A stretch of 64,000 nucleotides of DNA from Priestia megaterium NBRC 15308 = ATCC 14581 (lineage in GTDB: Bacteria; Bacillota; Bacilli; Bacillales; Bacillaceae_H). A program made the position numbers and the translations under genes. Location of the stretch: the NCBI RefSeq assembly GCF_000832985.1, contig NZ_CP009920.1, positions 4,148,501-4,212,500 of the forward strand, written 5' to 3'. The notes beneath the pieces are model-generated. The model was not told the DNA's origin, made no database searches, and was given only the letters and a program-made list of their open reading frames with translations. Positions 24,616 through 34,557 of this stretch are shown in pieces (the stretch's first letter is position 1; the number at the start of each line of letters is the position of its first letter).

Positions 24616-26094
24616 TTAACTGGTTTTTCCTTCTCTTTCGTCCCCATCAGACGTATTTTTTTGGAAAAATGCTTTTACTTCATCTCGTTTTTTCTTCGAA
24701 ATAAGAATATATAATGTATCACCTGCAAAAATTTGTGTACTTCCTCTAGGTGTAAGTAATTTATCATCTCGAATAACAGCAGTCACTAAAATGTCTTCAG
24801 GGAGGTGAAGTTCTTCAAGCGATTTTCCTGATATATCTGCATGTTCCACGAGCTTCAACTCAATCATTTCATTTTTGGTTTTGCCCATCGAAACAAGCTC
24901 GAGACTGTGAGGAACCGTCTCTTTTTCACCTTGAGAAAGGTTTAGAAATTTGGCTAAAGGAGCGATTGTTGCTCCTTGAAGAAGAGCGGAAGTTAAGACA
25001 ACAAAGAAAACGACGTTAAAAATCAGCGTGCTGTTCTCCAAACCTGCCATCATAGGATAAGTAGCCAATACAATTGGAACAGCTCCTTTTAAACCGGCCC
25101 AAGAAATAAACAGTTTTTCTTTGGATGAGTATTTAGCAAACATCATCGAAAGAAATACGCCGAGTGGACGAGCGACAAACATAAGTAAAAGAGATAACAG
25201 TATACCCTGCCAAATGATATCTAACAGTTGATTAGGAAAGACAAGAAGGCCGAGTAAAATAAACATTAAAATTTGCATCATCCATGCAAAACCTTCGTTA
25301 AAGCGGACAATTGTGTGACGATAAGTTAGATCTGCATTTCCTACTACCACTGCCATTACGTATACAGCAAGTAGACCGCTTGCTTCTACAAATGTGGAAA
25401 TTCCATAGGTTAAGGCGGCCAATGACAATGTAAGCACAGGGTAAAGACCTGAAGAATCTAAATTAATTCGATTAATAATCCAAACGGATGCTTTTCCGAG
25501 TACTAAACCAAGTACCAGCCCGATTCCCATTTGCCAAAAGAAATTAAGGATTAATGAGAGGATAGGAGAGTCCGGATGTTGAATTAATTCAATAATAGAA
25601 ACGGTTAAGAAGATGGCCATCGGATCATTGGAACCAGATTCTGCTTCTAGCGTGGAGTTTAGTTTTTGGCGGATATTCTGTGTCCCTAGTACAGAGAACA
25701 CGGCTGCAGCATCTGTAGAGCCAACGATTGCCCCAAATAAAAAGCCTTCAAGCCAAGTAACGCCCAAAATATATTTGGCAAGTACACCCGTTAAAACTGT
25801 CGTAATGAGGACTCCGAAAGTAGCTAATGAAACGGAAGGGCGAACAACGCGTTTGACATCTTTCCATTTGGTCTGCACGCCTCCATCAAAAAGAATAATG
25901 ATAAGCGCTAATATTCCGAATCCTTGTGTTAAAAGAGCATTGTCAAAGTAGATGTAGTGGCTAACAACCATTCCTACAATAATAAAGAGTACAAGCGAAG
26001 GGACGCCAAGGCGAGTAGAGAACTTGGCAGTGAGTACCCCTATGACAAGGAGAATAGATAATAAAAAAATTGAATGGTCTACCGTAAAATCCAA
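24616..26094 (-). CDS. K+/H+ antiporter, CPA1 family with TrkA-C domain (NhaP2/CvrA-like)
   Basis: About 492 aa. The CPA1 membrane domain has 12-13 helices over residues 1-385, including AIVGSTDAAAVFSVL and ESGSNDPMAIFLTV with the conserved acidic pair. A TrkA-C regulatory domain follows (about 400-480, SGKSLEELHLPEDILVTAVI). Such proteins exchange K+ or Na+ for H+ in pH and volume control; some are gated by c-di-AMP through TrkA-C. I prefer the TTG start at 26094, because GAGGTG lies 6 nt upstream, over the GTG at 26103, which overlaps that site. No ydaO riboswitch is visible upstream. Confidence 0.88.
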   Translation of the reverse strand: MDFTVDHSIFLLSILLVIGVLTAKFSTRLGVPSLVLFIIVGMVVSHYIYFDNALLTQGFGILALIIILFDGGVQTKWKDVKRVVRPSVSLATFGVLITTVLTGVLAKYILGVTWLEGFLFGAIVGSTDAAAVFSVLGTQNIRQKLNSTLEAESGSNDPMAIFLTVSIIELIQHPDSPILSLILNFFWQMGIGLVLGLVLGKASVWIINRINLDSSGLYPVLTLSLAALTYGISTFVEASGLLAVYVMAVVVGNADLTYRHTIVRFNEGFAWMMQILMFILLGLLVFPNQLLDIIWQGILLSLLLMFVARPLGVFLSMMFAKYSSKEKLFISWAGLKGAVPIVLATYPMMAGLENSTLIFNVVFFVVLTSALLQGATIAPLAKFLNLSQGEKETVPHSLELVSMGKTKNEMIELKLVEHADISGKSLEELHLPEDILVTAVIRDDKLLTPRGSTQIFAGDTLYILISKKKRDEVKAFFQKNTSDGDEREGKTS

Positions 26095-26198
26095 AAAATA
26101 CACCTCATTTGGTCAAAATTTTTATGTAAGCAATAAGTGAGGTTCCTTTATAATAATTGTAGCATAATGAATTTAAAACCTTGAGAAATCTGCTTATC

Positions 26199-26231
26199 AA
26201 AAAAAGAGATGCATAAACATCTCTTTTTTGG
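26199..26231 (-). terminator. Terminator of the aminopeptidase gene
   Basis: AAAAAAGAGATG/CATCTCTTTTTT with CATAAA loop, 28 nt past the aminopeptidase stop. Confidence 0.85.
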
Positions 26232-26258
26232 TCATGTATGAATAACAGGGATAGATTC

Positions 26259-27635
26259 TTATTTGACATCTTGCTCGTGATAAAGATGAGGAGCTTTAAA
26301 TGTTGCTTTCTTTTTAACGGAAGAACCTTGTTGATCGGGACGGGAACGATCGTAAATAGCTGTTCCAACAATCTCAGCCACATCTTGAAGTTTTTCTTTG
26401 CTGATTTTATCAAGGGTATCTTCAGGCGTATGATACCAAGGTTCAGACGGACTGTGAATAAATAGAGCAGCCGGTATTCCTGCCTCTGCAAAAGGAACGT
26501 GATCACTGCGGCCGCCAGCTTGGAATGGCGTAGGTGCTCCATTTAATCTTGTACTTGAAGCTTGAGCTAATTCTGTGACAAGATTTGGTGTTCCATCAGC
26601 TGTATTCATTACCAAATCTCCCGCATCTCGACTTCCCACCATGTCTAAATTAAACATTCCAACAATACGATTTTTCTCATCTTCAGATAGCTCACTAACA
26701 TAATGCTCGGATCCTAGTAAGCCTACTTCTTCGGCTCCGAATGTAACAAATCGCAGTTCTGTATCAGTAGGAAGAGTTTTAAATACGCGAGCTAATTCAA
26801 GCACCATTGCTGTTCCAGAAGCATCGTCATTTGCCCCAGGCGCTCCGGCCACAGAATCATGATGAGCGCCTACTACAATAATATCATTTGTTCCTTTTTT
26901 CTTAAAAGTAGAAGGTTTAATAGCGGTTACATTATAAGATGTTCGCTCACTTACGACAGCTCCTTCAATTTTTACTGTACCTGAAGGCTTTTCGCCTTTT
27001 TGAATAGAAGTAAGAATCTTTTCACCTTCTTCTTTGGTAACAGCAAGAGACGGAATGTAGTTATCATTAGCGCCGCCAAGCGTTCCGTTTAGCTCACCGT
27101 CTGTATTATTAAAAATAATGACGGCTGCAGCCCCTTTTTCAGCAGCATTTAATACTTTTTCACCAAAAGTAATAGTGCCTCGCTGAACTAATACAATTTT
27201 ACCTGTCACATCTTTGTTTGCTAAATTATCTTTTGTACCCAGCCCTCCATCTACAATTTCAGCTGTGACATTTCCATTGGTGCTATAAGTAAAAGTTGTG
27301 GGAGAGTAGCTGGTACCGTTTACGCTTAGTGAAAAACTAGCTGCTGGTGTGTAACCGGTAAAGGTAAAAGGCTCTACTGCGCTCTCATAGCCTAGTTTAG
27401 ACAAACGCTTTTGAACAAATGTAGCAGCTTCGCGTTCAGCTTCAGTTCCTGCCACACGAGGTTTTTTTGAGAGATACGCAATGTCTTGATAAATTTTCTC
27501 AGTATTGACTTTTTTTAATACTTTTTGATCAGAACTTTGATGGTGAGAAGCATTTGCAGAAGTAGAAGCTTGTACACTTGTAAAAGATAAAGTCAAACTT
27601 GTTGCTATAGCCAAAGAAATCACGGTTTTTTTCAT
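26259..27635 (-). CDS. ywaD: Secreted M28 aminopeptidase with PA domain (YwaD-like)
   Basis: 458 aa; start at 27635 after AGGGGGATTTTA. A signal peptide covers about residues 1-24. A protease-associated (PA) insert lies at about 115-215 (LVQRGTITFGEK, GAAAVIIFNN). The M28 zinc peptidase domain (about 235-440) shows the metal ligands in GAHHDSV, GANDDASGT, FGAEEVGLLGS, NLDMVGS and RSDHVPF. It has the same architecture and length as B. subtilis YwaD (455 aa). It releases N-terminal residues from peptides outside the cell. Confidence 0.92.
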   Translation of the reverse strand: MKKTVISLAIATSLTLSFTSVQASTSANASHHQSSDQKVLKKVNTEKIYQDIAYLSKKPRVAGTEAEREAATFVQKRLSKLGYESAVEPFTFTGYTPAASFSLSVNGTSYSPTTFTYSTNGNVTAEIVDGGLGTKDNLANKDVTGKIVLVQRGTITFGEKVLNAAEKGAAAVIIFNNTDGELNGTLGGANDNYIPSLAVTKEEGEKILTSIQKGEKPSGTVKIEGAVVSERTSYNVTAIKPSTFKKKGTNDIIVVGAHHDSVAGAPGANDDASGTAMVLELARVFKTLPTDTELRFVTFGAEEVGLLGSEHYVSELSEDEKNRIVGMFNLDMVGSRDAGDLVMNTADGTPNLVTELAQASSTRLNGAPTPFQAGGRSDHVPFAEAGIPAALFIHSPSEPWYHTPEDTLDKISKEKLQDVAEIVGTAIYDRSRPDQQGSSVKKKATFKAPHLYHEQDVK

Positions 27636-27960
27636 TAAAATCCCCCTAAATTTATCGATGTAGTTGGTACTATTCGAATTTACAATATTAAGAAAATACA
27701 AAAAAGAGCATTACTACCTAAATGTTCCAGAGTATTCCGTATCTAAATTCCTATTTTGATAGAGAAAATAATTCAAATAAATGAAAATGCGGAAAAAAAT
27801 AAAGGAGGATAAAAGAAACTGTGTCAAAAGTAATGAAAAAAGGTATTAGATAAGAATAAAAAAATAAGGTAAACTAGTTTAAAAGTAAGAAGAATGTTCA
27901 GAACTTAATTGATGAGACATAGAGAGTGTTAACGTAAAAAACAAAGGCTGGTGGGAAATA
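27636..27960. other. Intergenic region between ywaD and the PAS kinase
   Basis: 325 bp containing divergent start regions for ywaD (leftward) and the kinase (rightward). AT-rich. No promoter with both consensus boxes and no repeat stood out. Confidence 0.4.
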
Positions 27961-29244
27961 TTGATAAAAAATAGGGAGGGTATACGAAAAGCAGCGGCGG
28001 TAGCGGGTCTTCTGCTTGTAGGGGTGTACATCGTCTTTCAAACAATGGCATTTTTTAAAGGAGCATATGCTCTTAGCAGTTTGATAAAAGATAGTTTACT
28101 AGTGGGCGTAACGGCTGGCACGTTTTATTTACTTTATAAGCGTTCGGTTCATACCCAGGTGTCTGATGAACAATATCAGCTTGCTACATTAATAAATTCA
28201 ATGCCAGATTTTATTTGTTTTAAAGATGGGGCTGGCAAATGGGTGGCGGTGAATGATTTTGGAAGAGAACTTTATCATTTAAAGGGTATTGATTACAGGG
28301 GTAAAACCGATGCAGAACTTGGGGAACTTGTGCCTTTCTTTCAAGCCGCTTTCTTACACTGTATTTCATCGGATGAAGAAGCTTGGAGAAAAAAGGAAAA
28401 GGTACGCACGGAAGAAGCATTTGAAATACCAAACGGCGAGGTCAAAACATTTGATGTTATTAAAGTACCTGTGTTTTTTGATGATGGCTCAAGAAAAGCT
28501 CTTATCACGATTGGACGAGATATCACTCAGCAAAAGCTTGCAGAAGCGCTTCTCATAAAAAAGGAAAAGCTTTCTGTAGTAGGCGAATTAGCTGCCGGAA
28601 TTGCCCATGAAATTAGAAATCCGCTTACGAGTATTAAAGGGTTTGTTCAGCTCATGAAAGAAACAGACCGATCCGCAATAGGGTATGCTAACATCATGCT
28701 TGATGAGCTGGAACGAATTAATGGTATTGTCAGTGAAATGCTTCTTTTGTCAAAACCTGAAAGTGAACATTTTCGCGTGTTTTCTCTTACCGAAGCGGTT
28801 AAGTATGTAATGAGTTTAACTTCCCATGAAGCTTTATTGAAAAACATTGACTTCTTATACGATGAACAAACAAATAACGCTAGTGTGTATGGAAATAAAA
28901 ATCACCTTATTCAAGTATTACTTAATGTTTTTAAAAACGCAATTGAAGCCATGGATAGGCCTGGAAATATTTACATTACAATCAAAACAGCGCAGGATAA
29001 CCATATTTTTATAGAAGTTAGAGATGAAGGAGTAGGAATTTCTAAAGACCGTCTAGAACATATAGGAGAACCGTTTTTTACTTTAAAAGAAAAAGGAATG
29101 GGGCTTGGATTAACAATCAGCTCCAAAATTATTCATGATCATCACGGTACCATGCAGATTGAGAGTGAGCAGAACAAAGGGACGATTGTTAAAATCCGAC
29201 TGCCTCTGTATGTCAAAGATACGGCGGTTTTTGCAAGCAAATGA
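27961..29244 (+). CDS. PAS-domain sensor histidine kinase (sporulation-kinase type)
   Basis: 427 aa; TTG start after GGTGGGAAATA. Two N-terminal membrane helices (about 10-30 and 38-60), a PAS domain (about 75-190: NSMPDFICFKDGAG, TIGRDITQQK), HisKA with phospho-acceptor His216 in GIAHEIRNPLTSIKGF, and HATPase motifs NVFKNAIEAM (N), DEGVGIS (G1) and GMGLGL (G2). There is no response-regulator gene nearby. The layout fits orphan KinA-E kinases feeding the Spo0F phosphorelay, most like KinC/KinE, though the target is an inference. Confidence 0.88.
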   Translation: MIKNREGIRKAAAVAGLLLVGVYIVFQTMAFFKGAYALSSLIKDSLLVGVTAGTFYLLYKRSVHTQVSDEQYQLATLINSMPDFICFKDGAGKWVAVNDFGRELYHLKGIDYRGKTDAELGELVPFFQAAFLHCISSDEEAWRKKEKVRTEEAFEIPNGEVKTFDVIKVPVFFDDGSRKALITIGRDITQQKLAEALLIKKEKLSVVGELAAGIAHEIRNPLTSIKGFVQLMKETDRSAIGYANIMLDELERINGIVSEMLLLSKPESEHFRVFSLTEAVKYVMSLTSHEALLKNIDFLYDEQTNNASVYGNKNHLIQVLLNVFKNAIEAMDRPGNIYITIKTAQDNHIFIEVRDEGVGISKDRLEHIGEPFFTLKEKGMGLGLTISSKIIHDHHGTMQIESEQNKGTIVKIRLPLYVKDTAVFASK

Positions 29245-29348
29245 AATGTTGTAAACGAAAAGTAATGAAAACGTCATCCATTTCTTATTGCTAAACGCAG
29301 CCGTACATGATGTAATAAAAGAAACGAACATGTCAGGAAGGTAGCAAA

Positions 29349-29717
29349 ATGAGACGTGCAGATCAAAAAATTATATTACCGTATACACCGGAAAATTTAA
29401 GAATGCTATTGCTTCAAGTATGTGACGGAGAAAATCCGTTTTCCCATCAGGATCTTACGTATTGGTGTGATAAATATACTCTCCATTATTATGAGTATGA
29501 AGCGGATGAAACGCAGTGGATGAATGATATGCAGCAGACAGATAATAGACAAGATCTAGCTAAATCCTATGCCATTGCTAAAGATATTGGCTGGCAGTGG
29601 TACTTTTATATGGCTAGAGGGACGACGCTGTCTGATATTCAATATGTCGAGCTTCACGAACTAGAATTACCCAGACATTTGTTTGTAAAATGGCTAAATG
29701 AATTATATGAAATGTAA
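29349..29717 (+). CDS. Conserved hypothetical protein (122 aa)
   Basis: ATG after CAGGAAGGTAGCAAA. Soluble, acidic and tryptophan/tyrosine-rich (YTLHYYEYEADETQWMNDM, DIGWQWYFYMARG), ending in LPRHLFVKWLNELYEM. No cysteine pair or nucleotide motif; I do not recognise the family. It lies 104 nt after the kinase gene and could be co-transcribed with it, since no terminator intervenes; a strong terminator follows at 29.82 kb. Confidence 0.7.
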   Translation: MRRADQKIILPYTPENLRMLLLQVCDGENPFSHQDLTYWCDKYTLHYYEYEADETQWMNDMQQTDNRQDLAKSYAIAKDIGWQWYFYMARGTTLSDIQYVELHELELPRHLFVKWLNELYEM

Positions 29718-29815
29718 TCTTATATATGAATTGTAGTACATCCGGTGTGATGAAAGAAAGACTATCTCTGGTAACGGAGCAAAAGACCACTGAAGTACAT
29801 ACAAGCGTAAAATAG

Positions 29816-29844
29816 AAAGCTAAGGAAAATCCTTAGCTTTTTTG
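29816..29844 (+). terminator. Rho-independent terminator
   Basis: AAGCTAAGGA/TCCTTAGCTT with AAA loop followed by TTTT, about 100 nt after the 122-aa gene. Confidence 0.85.
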
Positions 29845-29898
29845 TTTTGTCAAAATTATTCAAAAAAACTGTCTTCAGGAAAAAACATAAAACCTAGT

Positions 29899-29927
29899 TG
29901 ACTTATTGGTATTGTTATATTATAAGT
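29899..29927 (+). promoter_or_regulatory. Promoter of tcyP
   Basis: TTGACT, 17-bp spacer, TATAAG, about 45 nt before the tcyP ATG. The AT-rich spacer is where CymR control would be expected by analogy with B. subtilis, but I cannot identify a CymR box with confidence. Confidence 0.5.
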
Positions 29928-29970
29928 AATAGAGACATAATTTATGGGAAAAATTACAGGGGGAACATCT

Positions 29971-31365
29971 ATGAATAACTTATTAGTCATCATAAACATC
30001 CTCATTATGCTCGCATTGCTTGCGGGGCTGTTTATGATGCAGAAAAAACATGTATCATTTTCAAAGCGTGTGTTTACAGCGCTTGGACTGGGGATTATTT
30101 TTGGCTTTGCTCTTCAGTGGGTGTATGGTCCGACTCATGAAGTAACGATGATGACCGCCGATTGGTTTAGCATTGTAGGAAGCGGATATGTTAAGTTTCT
30201 TCAAATGATTGTTATGCCGCTTGTATTTGTATCGATTGTAGCGGCATTCACTCGCTTAAAATTGACGAGCAATATTGGAAAGATTAGTAGTTTAATTATC
30301 GGGATTTTGCTTGTCACAACAGCGGTAGCAGCTGCAATTGGTATTTTCACAACAACGAGCTTTAATTTAGAATCTGTCCAAATCACAAAAGGGGAAGCGG
30401 AACTTCAGCGCGGAGAGGACTTAGAAAACAATTTATCTAGTTTAGAAGCAAAAACAATCCCGCAGCAAGTAGTAGAATTATTACCTGCTAACCCGTTTCT
30501 TGATTTAACAGGCGCACGTTCAACTTCCACGATTGGCGTTGTCATCTTTGCGGCATTTGTTGGAATTGCGTATTTAGGTGTGAAGCGTAAAAAGGCTGAG
30601 GAAGCGGCGTTATTTTCAAAAATTATTGATACGCTTTATGCAATTGTAATGCGTGTAGTGACGCTAATTCTTCGTTTAACTCCTTATGGGGTACTTGCAA
30701 TTATGACCAAAACAGTAGCAACGAGTGATATTGATGCAATTGTTAAACTGGCAAAGTTTGTTGTAGCATCATATGTCGCATTGGCAGCTATGTTTATTGT
30801 TCACTTAGTTATTCTAACAATTATCGGTGTAAATCCGATCACATATGTTAAGAAAGTATTTCCTGTATTGGCTTTTGCCTTTACTTCCCGTACAAGTGCT
30901 GGAGCATTACCTTTGAATGTTAATACACAAACAAGACAGTTAGGGGTTCCAGAAGGAATTGCGAATTTCGCAGGTTCATTTGGTCTTACAATTGGTCAAA
31001 ACGGATGCGCTGGAATATATCCAGCTATGTTAGCCGTTATGATTGCACCAACGGTAGGTATTGATCCTTTAACGCCTTCATTTATTTTCACGTTGATTGC
31101 CATTGTAGCAATTAGTTCGTTTGGCGTAGCAGGCGTTGGCGGAGGAGCGACATTTGCGGCTTTACTTGTATTATCTTCTATGAATTTGCCCGTAGCGCTA
31201 GCAGGCTTATTAATTTCAGTAGAGCCATTGATTGATATGGGGCGTACGGCGCTTAATGTAAGTGGAAGCATGACAGCCGGAGTCGTCACTAGTAAATTAA
31301 CAAAAGAGCTAGATACAAACGTATACAACGATCAAACCATCTCACCTGAAACAGCAGAAGTGTAA
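29971..31365 (+). CDS. tcyP: L-cystine symporter TcyP (DAACS family)
   Basis: 464 aa (B. subtilis TcyP 463 aa); ATG at 29971 after AGGGGGAACATCT. Sodium:dicarboxylate symporter fold with eight membrane helices and two re-entrant loops. The family signatures FAFTSRTSAGALPLNV (about 310-325) and QNGCAGIYPAMLAV are as in TcyP rather than glutamate carriers, and VGGGATFAALLVLS follows. It imports cystine as sulfur source. Single gene bounded by terminators. The right-end organosulfur genes are 30 kb away. Confidence 0.92.
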   Translation: MNNLLVIINILIMLALLAGLFMMQKKHVSFSKRVFTALGLGIIFGFALQWVYGPTHEVTMMTADWFSIVGSGYVKFLQMIVMPLVFVSIVAAFTRLKLTSNIGKISSLIIGILLVTTAVAAAIGIFTTTSFNLESVQITKGEAELQRGEDLENNLSSLEAKTIPQQVVELLPANPFLDLTGARSTSTIGVVIFAAFVGIAYLGVKRKKAEEAALFSKIIDTLYAIVMRVVTLILRLTPYGVLAIMTKTVATSDIDAIVKLAKFVVASYVALAAMFIVHLVILTIIGVNPITYVKKVFPVLAFAFTSRTSAGALPLNVNTQTRQLGVPEGIANFAGSFGLTIGQNGCAGIYPAMLAVMIAPTVGIDPLTPSFIFTLIAIVAISSFGVAGVGGGATFAALLVLSSMNLPVALAGLLISVEPLIDMGRTALNVSGSMTAGVVTSKLTKELDTNVYNDQTISPETAEV

Positions 31366-31377
31366 AAGAGATACTTC

Positions 31378-31413
31378 ATCCATAGTTAACATTGTTAACT
31401 ATGGATTTTTTTT
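31378..31413 (+). terminator. tcyP terminator
   Basis: ATCCATAGTTAAC/GTTAACTATGGAT with ATT loop followed by T8. Confidence 0.9.
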
Positions 31414-31445
31414 CTTTATCCACATAAAATAGGAAAAAATACTTA

Positions 31446-31459
31446 TGATAACGCTTTCA
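31446..31459. promoter_or_regulatory. cre site (CcpA operator) before the pullulanase gene
   Basis: TGATAACGCTTTCA matches the cre consensus TGWNANCGNTNWCA at every fixed position. It lies 8 nt upstream of a -10-like TATAGT (31468-31473), overlapping the -35 region, so CcpA binding should repress. Confidence 0.8.
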
Positions 31460-31513
31460 AAAAAGGTTATAGTGAAAAATGTGTACGTATTTTATTTTAT
31501 GGGAGGGTTTTCA

Positions 31514-34429
31514 TTGAAATGTAGTTGGACTAAATATGCAATGGTACTGACGGCTTTACTCTTACTAGTAAGCTCTTTTTTTAGCCCATTTATGCAATCG
31601 TTTGCATCTGCAGCAGACTCAACAAAAATCACGATTCACTATCAGCCTGCTCCAAATGATACAAAGGAATGGGGGTTATGGATTTTTCCTGAAGGAGGAG
31701 AAGGGAAGCCTTACACATTTACAGGGGAAGATCAATTTGGAAAAGTAGCGGAAGTTGAATTACCCGATACTTATGACAAAGTAGGTTTTATTGTTCGAAC
31801 AGAGTCGTGGGAAAAAGATGGAGGAGACCGCTTCGTTTCAGTGGAGAACGGTGAAGGAGAAGTATGGGTGAAAAGTGGAGATGAACATACATATATGTCT
31901 CCTCCTGACGGTGAATACCGAGATTTACCAAAGTTTGATAAAGTAAACGTTACCTTAAATTATCATCGGTACGACGGAGATTACAGCGGGTGGAACATTT
32001 GGACATGGCCAGGTGATGAAAAAGAAGGCAAGCAAATCGAATTTACAGAAGACACGAATTTTGGGAAGAGAGCGACTTACACGATTAACAGTGGAAGTGG
32101 TAATTTATTTGACAAAATTGGTTTTATTATTGTACGCCATTCTACTAGTGACAGCGATTGGGAAAATAAAGACGGAGGAGACCGCTTTATTACCAAGGTT
32201 GGTAAAGATGGGAATGTAGAAGTATGGATTGTTCAAGGACAAAATCGGATTTACTATGATAGAGCTGGAGTAGATATCACTCGGAAAATCACGAAAGCGA
32301 CGATGGATACATTTAATCAAATCACCTTAGAAACAAACGTGCCGTTTGACTCTTCTAAGAGCTTAGGAGACATTGAAATTGACGGAGCTCAAATTGAGAA
32401 AGTGATACCTTATAAAGAGGGAGAAGACGCTGCTACTACTAAAGTTAAAATCATAACAAAACAGCCTTTGGACGTTACAAAAACGTATAAAGTTAAGCAA
32501 AAAGGCTACGGCTCAGCTGATGTAGTTAATGGAAATGTCGTTCGCACGAAAGAATTTGACGAAAAGTATGCATATAGCGGAAACGATTTAGGAAACACGT
32601 ATTCTAAGAAACAAACAAATTTTCGCGTATGGGCTCCAACCGCAAGCGAAGCAAAGCTAGTGACTTATTCGTCATGGAACTCCAAAGCTGTAAAAGAAAT
32701 TTCTATGACTAAAAGTGAAAAAGGAACCTGGAAAGCGGAGTTAAAAGGAAATCAAGATGAACTAATTTATACGTACAAAGTAAAAATTGGGAACAGCTGG
32801 AGCGAAGCGGTTGATCCATATGTACGAGCAACAACGGTGAATGGAGATCGCGGAGTTGTCGTAGATTTGGCTAAGACAAATCCGAGAAAGTGGAGTGCAA
32901 ATAAGCCGAAATTTAAAAATCCAGAAGATGCGATTATCTATGAACTTCACGTACGAGATTTATCGTCTCAAAAAGAGAGCGGTATCAAAAATAAAGGAAA
33001 ATATTTAGGCGTAGCGGAGTGGAATACGAAAGGGCCAAATGGAGTAAAAACAGGACTCAGTCATATTAAAGATTTAGGTGTGACGCACGTTCAGTTCCTG
33101 CCTATTTACGATTATCGTACGGTGGATGAAACAAAATTAAACGAGCCGCAGTTTAACTGGGGATATGATCCAAAAAATTACAACGTCCCAGAAGGTTCCT
33201 ATTCAACAAACCCATATAATCCTAAGACGAGAATTATTGAGCTTAAACAAATGATTCAAACGCTTCATGACAAGCAGCTTCGTATAGTAATGGACGTTGT
33301 CTATAATCATGTGTATGCAGTGAGTGAGCATAGCTTTGATAAACTAGTTCCAGGCTACTACTTCCGTTATAAAGAAGATGGAACTTTATCAAACGGAACA
33401 GGTGTTGGAAACGACACGGCGTCTGAACGGGAGATGGTTCGGAAGTTTATTGTAGATTCTGTTGCTTATTGGGCAAAAGAGTACCACATTGATGGGTTTC
33501 GATTTGATTTAATGGGGATTCACGATACAAAGACAATGAATGAAGTGAGAAAGAAGTTAGATGAAATTGACCCTTCCATTATCGTCTTAGGAGAGGGCTG
33601 GGATCTAGGAACCGAACTTGATGCTAAGCTAAAAGCTAATCAGAAAAACGCTCAGGATATGAAGCGCATCGCTCACTTCAACGATGGTATGCGAGATGGT
33701 CTTAAAGGCAGCGTGTTTTTTGATCGTGAAAACGGATTTGTTAATGGAAAACAGGGTCAAGAAAAGCTCATACAGCAAAGTATAGCAGCGGGAATTGATT
33801 ATGATCGTTCAACTGCCACGTATGAAGACCCGGATCAAGTTGTGACGTATGTAGAAGCACACGATAACCATACGTTATGGGATAAGCTTCAGCTGACGAA
33901 CCCTGCTGACACCGAGCAAACGAGAAAGCAGATGCATAAGCTTGCTTCTTCTATTATTTTAACATCTCAAGGAATGAACTTTATACATGCAGGTCAAGAG
34001 TTTATGAGAACAAAAGGCGGAGATCATAATAGCTATCAGTCACCCGATTCTGTCAATCAGTTAGATTGGAAGCGTCGAGCAGCTTTCAGCCAAGAAGTAG
34101 ATTACATGAAGGGACTTATTGCGCTTCGAAAGCAATATTCCTCATTTAGAATGACGAGTGCACAGGCTATTCATCAAAATTTACGCTTTGTTGATGCACC
34201 AGCAAACGTAGTAGGCTATACGTTAAATGCTAAAGCCAATAAAGATAAAGCAAACGAAATAATGGTGATTCATAATGCAAATAAACAAGCTCAAACGGTT
34301 CATCTACCTTCTAACAGAACGTGGAGATTACTTGTTGACGGCGAACAGGCAGGAACAAAAACGCTCCGTACGGTGAAAGGAAATACAGTAAACGTTTCGC
34401 CTCTTTCCACATTTGTGCTAGTAAGATAA
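31514..34429 (+). CDS. pulA: Secreted type I pullulanase
   Basis: 971 aa; TTG start after GGGAGGG. A signal peptide of about 36 residues ends near QSFASAADS. Two tandem CBM41 (PUD) starch-binding modules follow (about 38-130 and 143-255), each with a GLWIF/NIWTW segment and GGDRF, then a CBM48-like module (about 365-440) and a GH13 barrel. Catalytic regions: NWGYDPKNY (type I pullulanase mark), DVVYNH (594-599), GFRFD with nucleophile Asp665, GEGWD with acid Glu694, and EAHDNHT. It cleaves alpha-1,6 branch links in pullulan and limit dextrins outside the cell. Confidence 0.93.
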   Translation: MKCSWTKYAMVLTALLLLVSSFFSPFMQSFASAADSTKITIHYQPAPNDTKEWGLWIFPEGGEGKPYTFTGEDQFGKVAEVELPDTYDKVGFIVRTESWEKDGGDRFVSVENGEGEVWVKSGDEHTYMSPPDGEYRDLPKFDKVNVTLNYHRYDGDYSGWNIWTWPGDEKEGKQIEFTEDTNFGKRATYTINSGSGNLFDKIGFIIVRHSTSDSDWENKDGGDRFITKVGKDGNVEVWIVQGQNRIYYDRAGVDITRKITKATMDTFNQITLETNVPFDSSKSLGDIEIDGAQIEKVIPYKEGEDAATTKVKIITKQPLDVTKTYKVKQKGYGSADVVNGNVVRTKEFDEKYAYSGNDLGNTYSKKQTNFRVWAPTASEAKLVTYSSWNSKAVKEISMTKSEKGTWKAELKGNQDELIYTYKVKIGNSWSEAVDPYVRATTVNGDRGVVVDLAKTNPRKWSANKPKFKNPEDAIIYELHVRDLSSQKESGIKNKGKYLGVAEWNTKGPNGVKTGLSHIKDLGVTHVQFLPIYDYRTVDETKLNEPQFNWGYDPKNYNVPEGSYSTNPYNPKTRIIELKQMIQTLHDKQLRIVMDVVYNHVYAVSEHSFDKLVPGYYFRYKEDGTLSNGTGVGNDTASEREMVRKFIVDSVAYWAKEYHIDGFRFDLMGIHDTKTMNEVRKKLDEIDPSIIVLGEGWDLGTELDAKLKANQKNAQDMKRIAHFNDGMRDGLKGSVFFDRENGFVNGKQGQEKLIQQSIAAGIDYDRSTATYEDPDQVVTYVEAHDNHTLWDKLQLTNPADTEQTRKQMHKLASSIILTSQGMNFIHAGQEFMRTKGGDHNSYQSPDSVNQLDWKRRAAFSQEVDYMKGLIALRKQYSSFRMTSAQAIHQNLRFVDAPANVVGYTLNAKANKDKANEIMVIHNANKQAQTVHLPSNRTWRLLVDGEQAGTKTLRTVKGNTVNVSPLSTFVLVR

Positions 34430-34484
34430 ATTTTAGATAACTAGAATACGTGTAGAAAAATTCAGAATATTGTGTGCGAAATTG

Positions 34485-34532
34485 TTGATTTTACTGAATA
34501 ACATGGTAAAATATTCATTGTTAGCGTTTTCA
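34485..34532 (+). promoter_or_regulatory. Promoter and cre site of the aldehyde dehydrogenase gene
   Basis: TTGATT (34485-34490), 16-bp spacer and TAAAAT (34507-34512) with an upstream TGG. TGTTAGCGTTTTCA at 34519-34532 is a perfect cre lying at the expected start point, where CcpA would block transcription. Confidence 0.78.
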
Positions 34533-34557
34533 AAATTCGTGGGGAGGTATGTATTTG

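Noticed and set aside
26105-26542. 145-codon frame overlapping the end of ywaD
   Set aside because: Shifted reading of the same strand as the aminopeptidase with no start signal and no domain.
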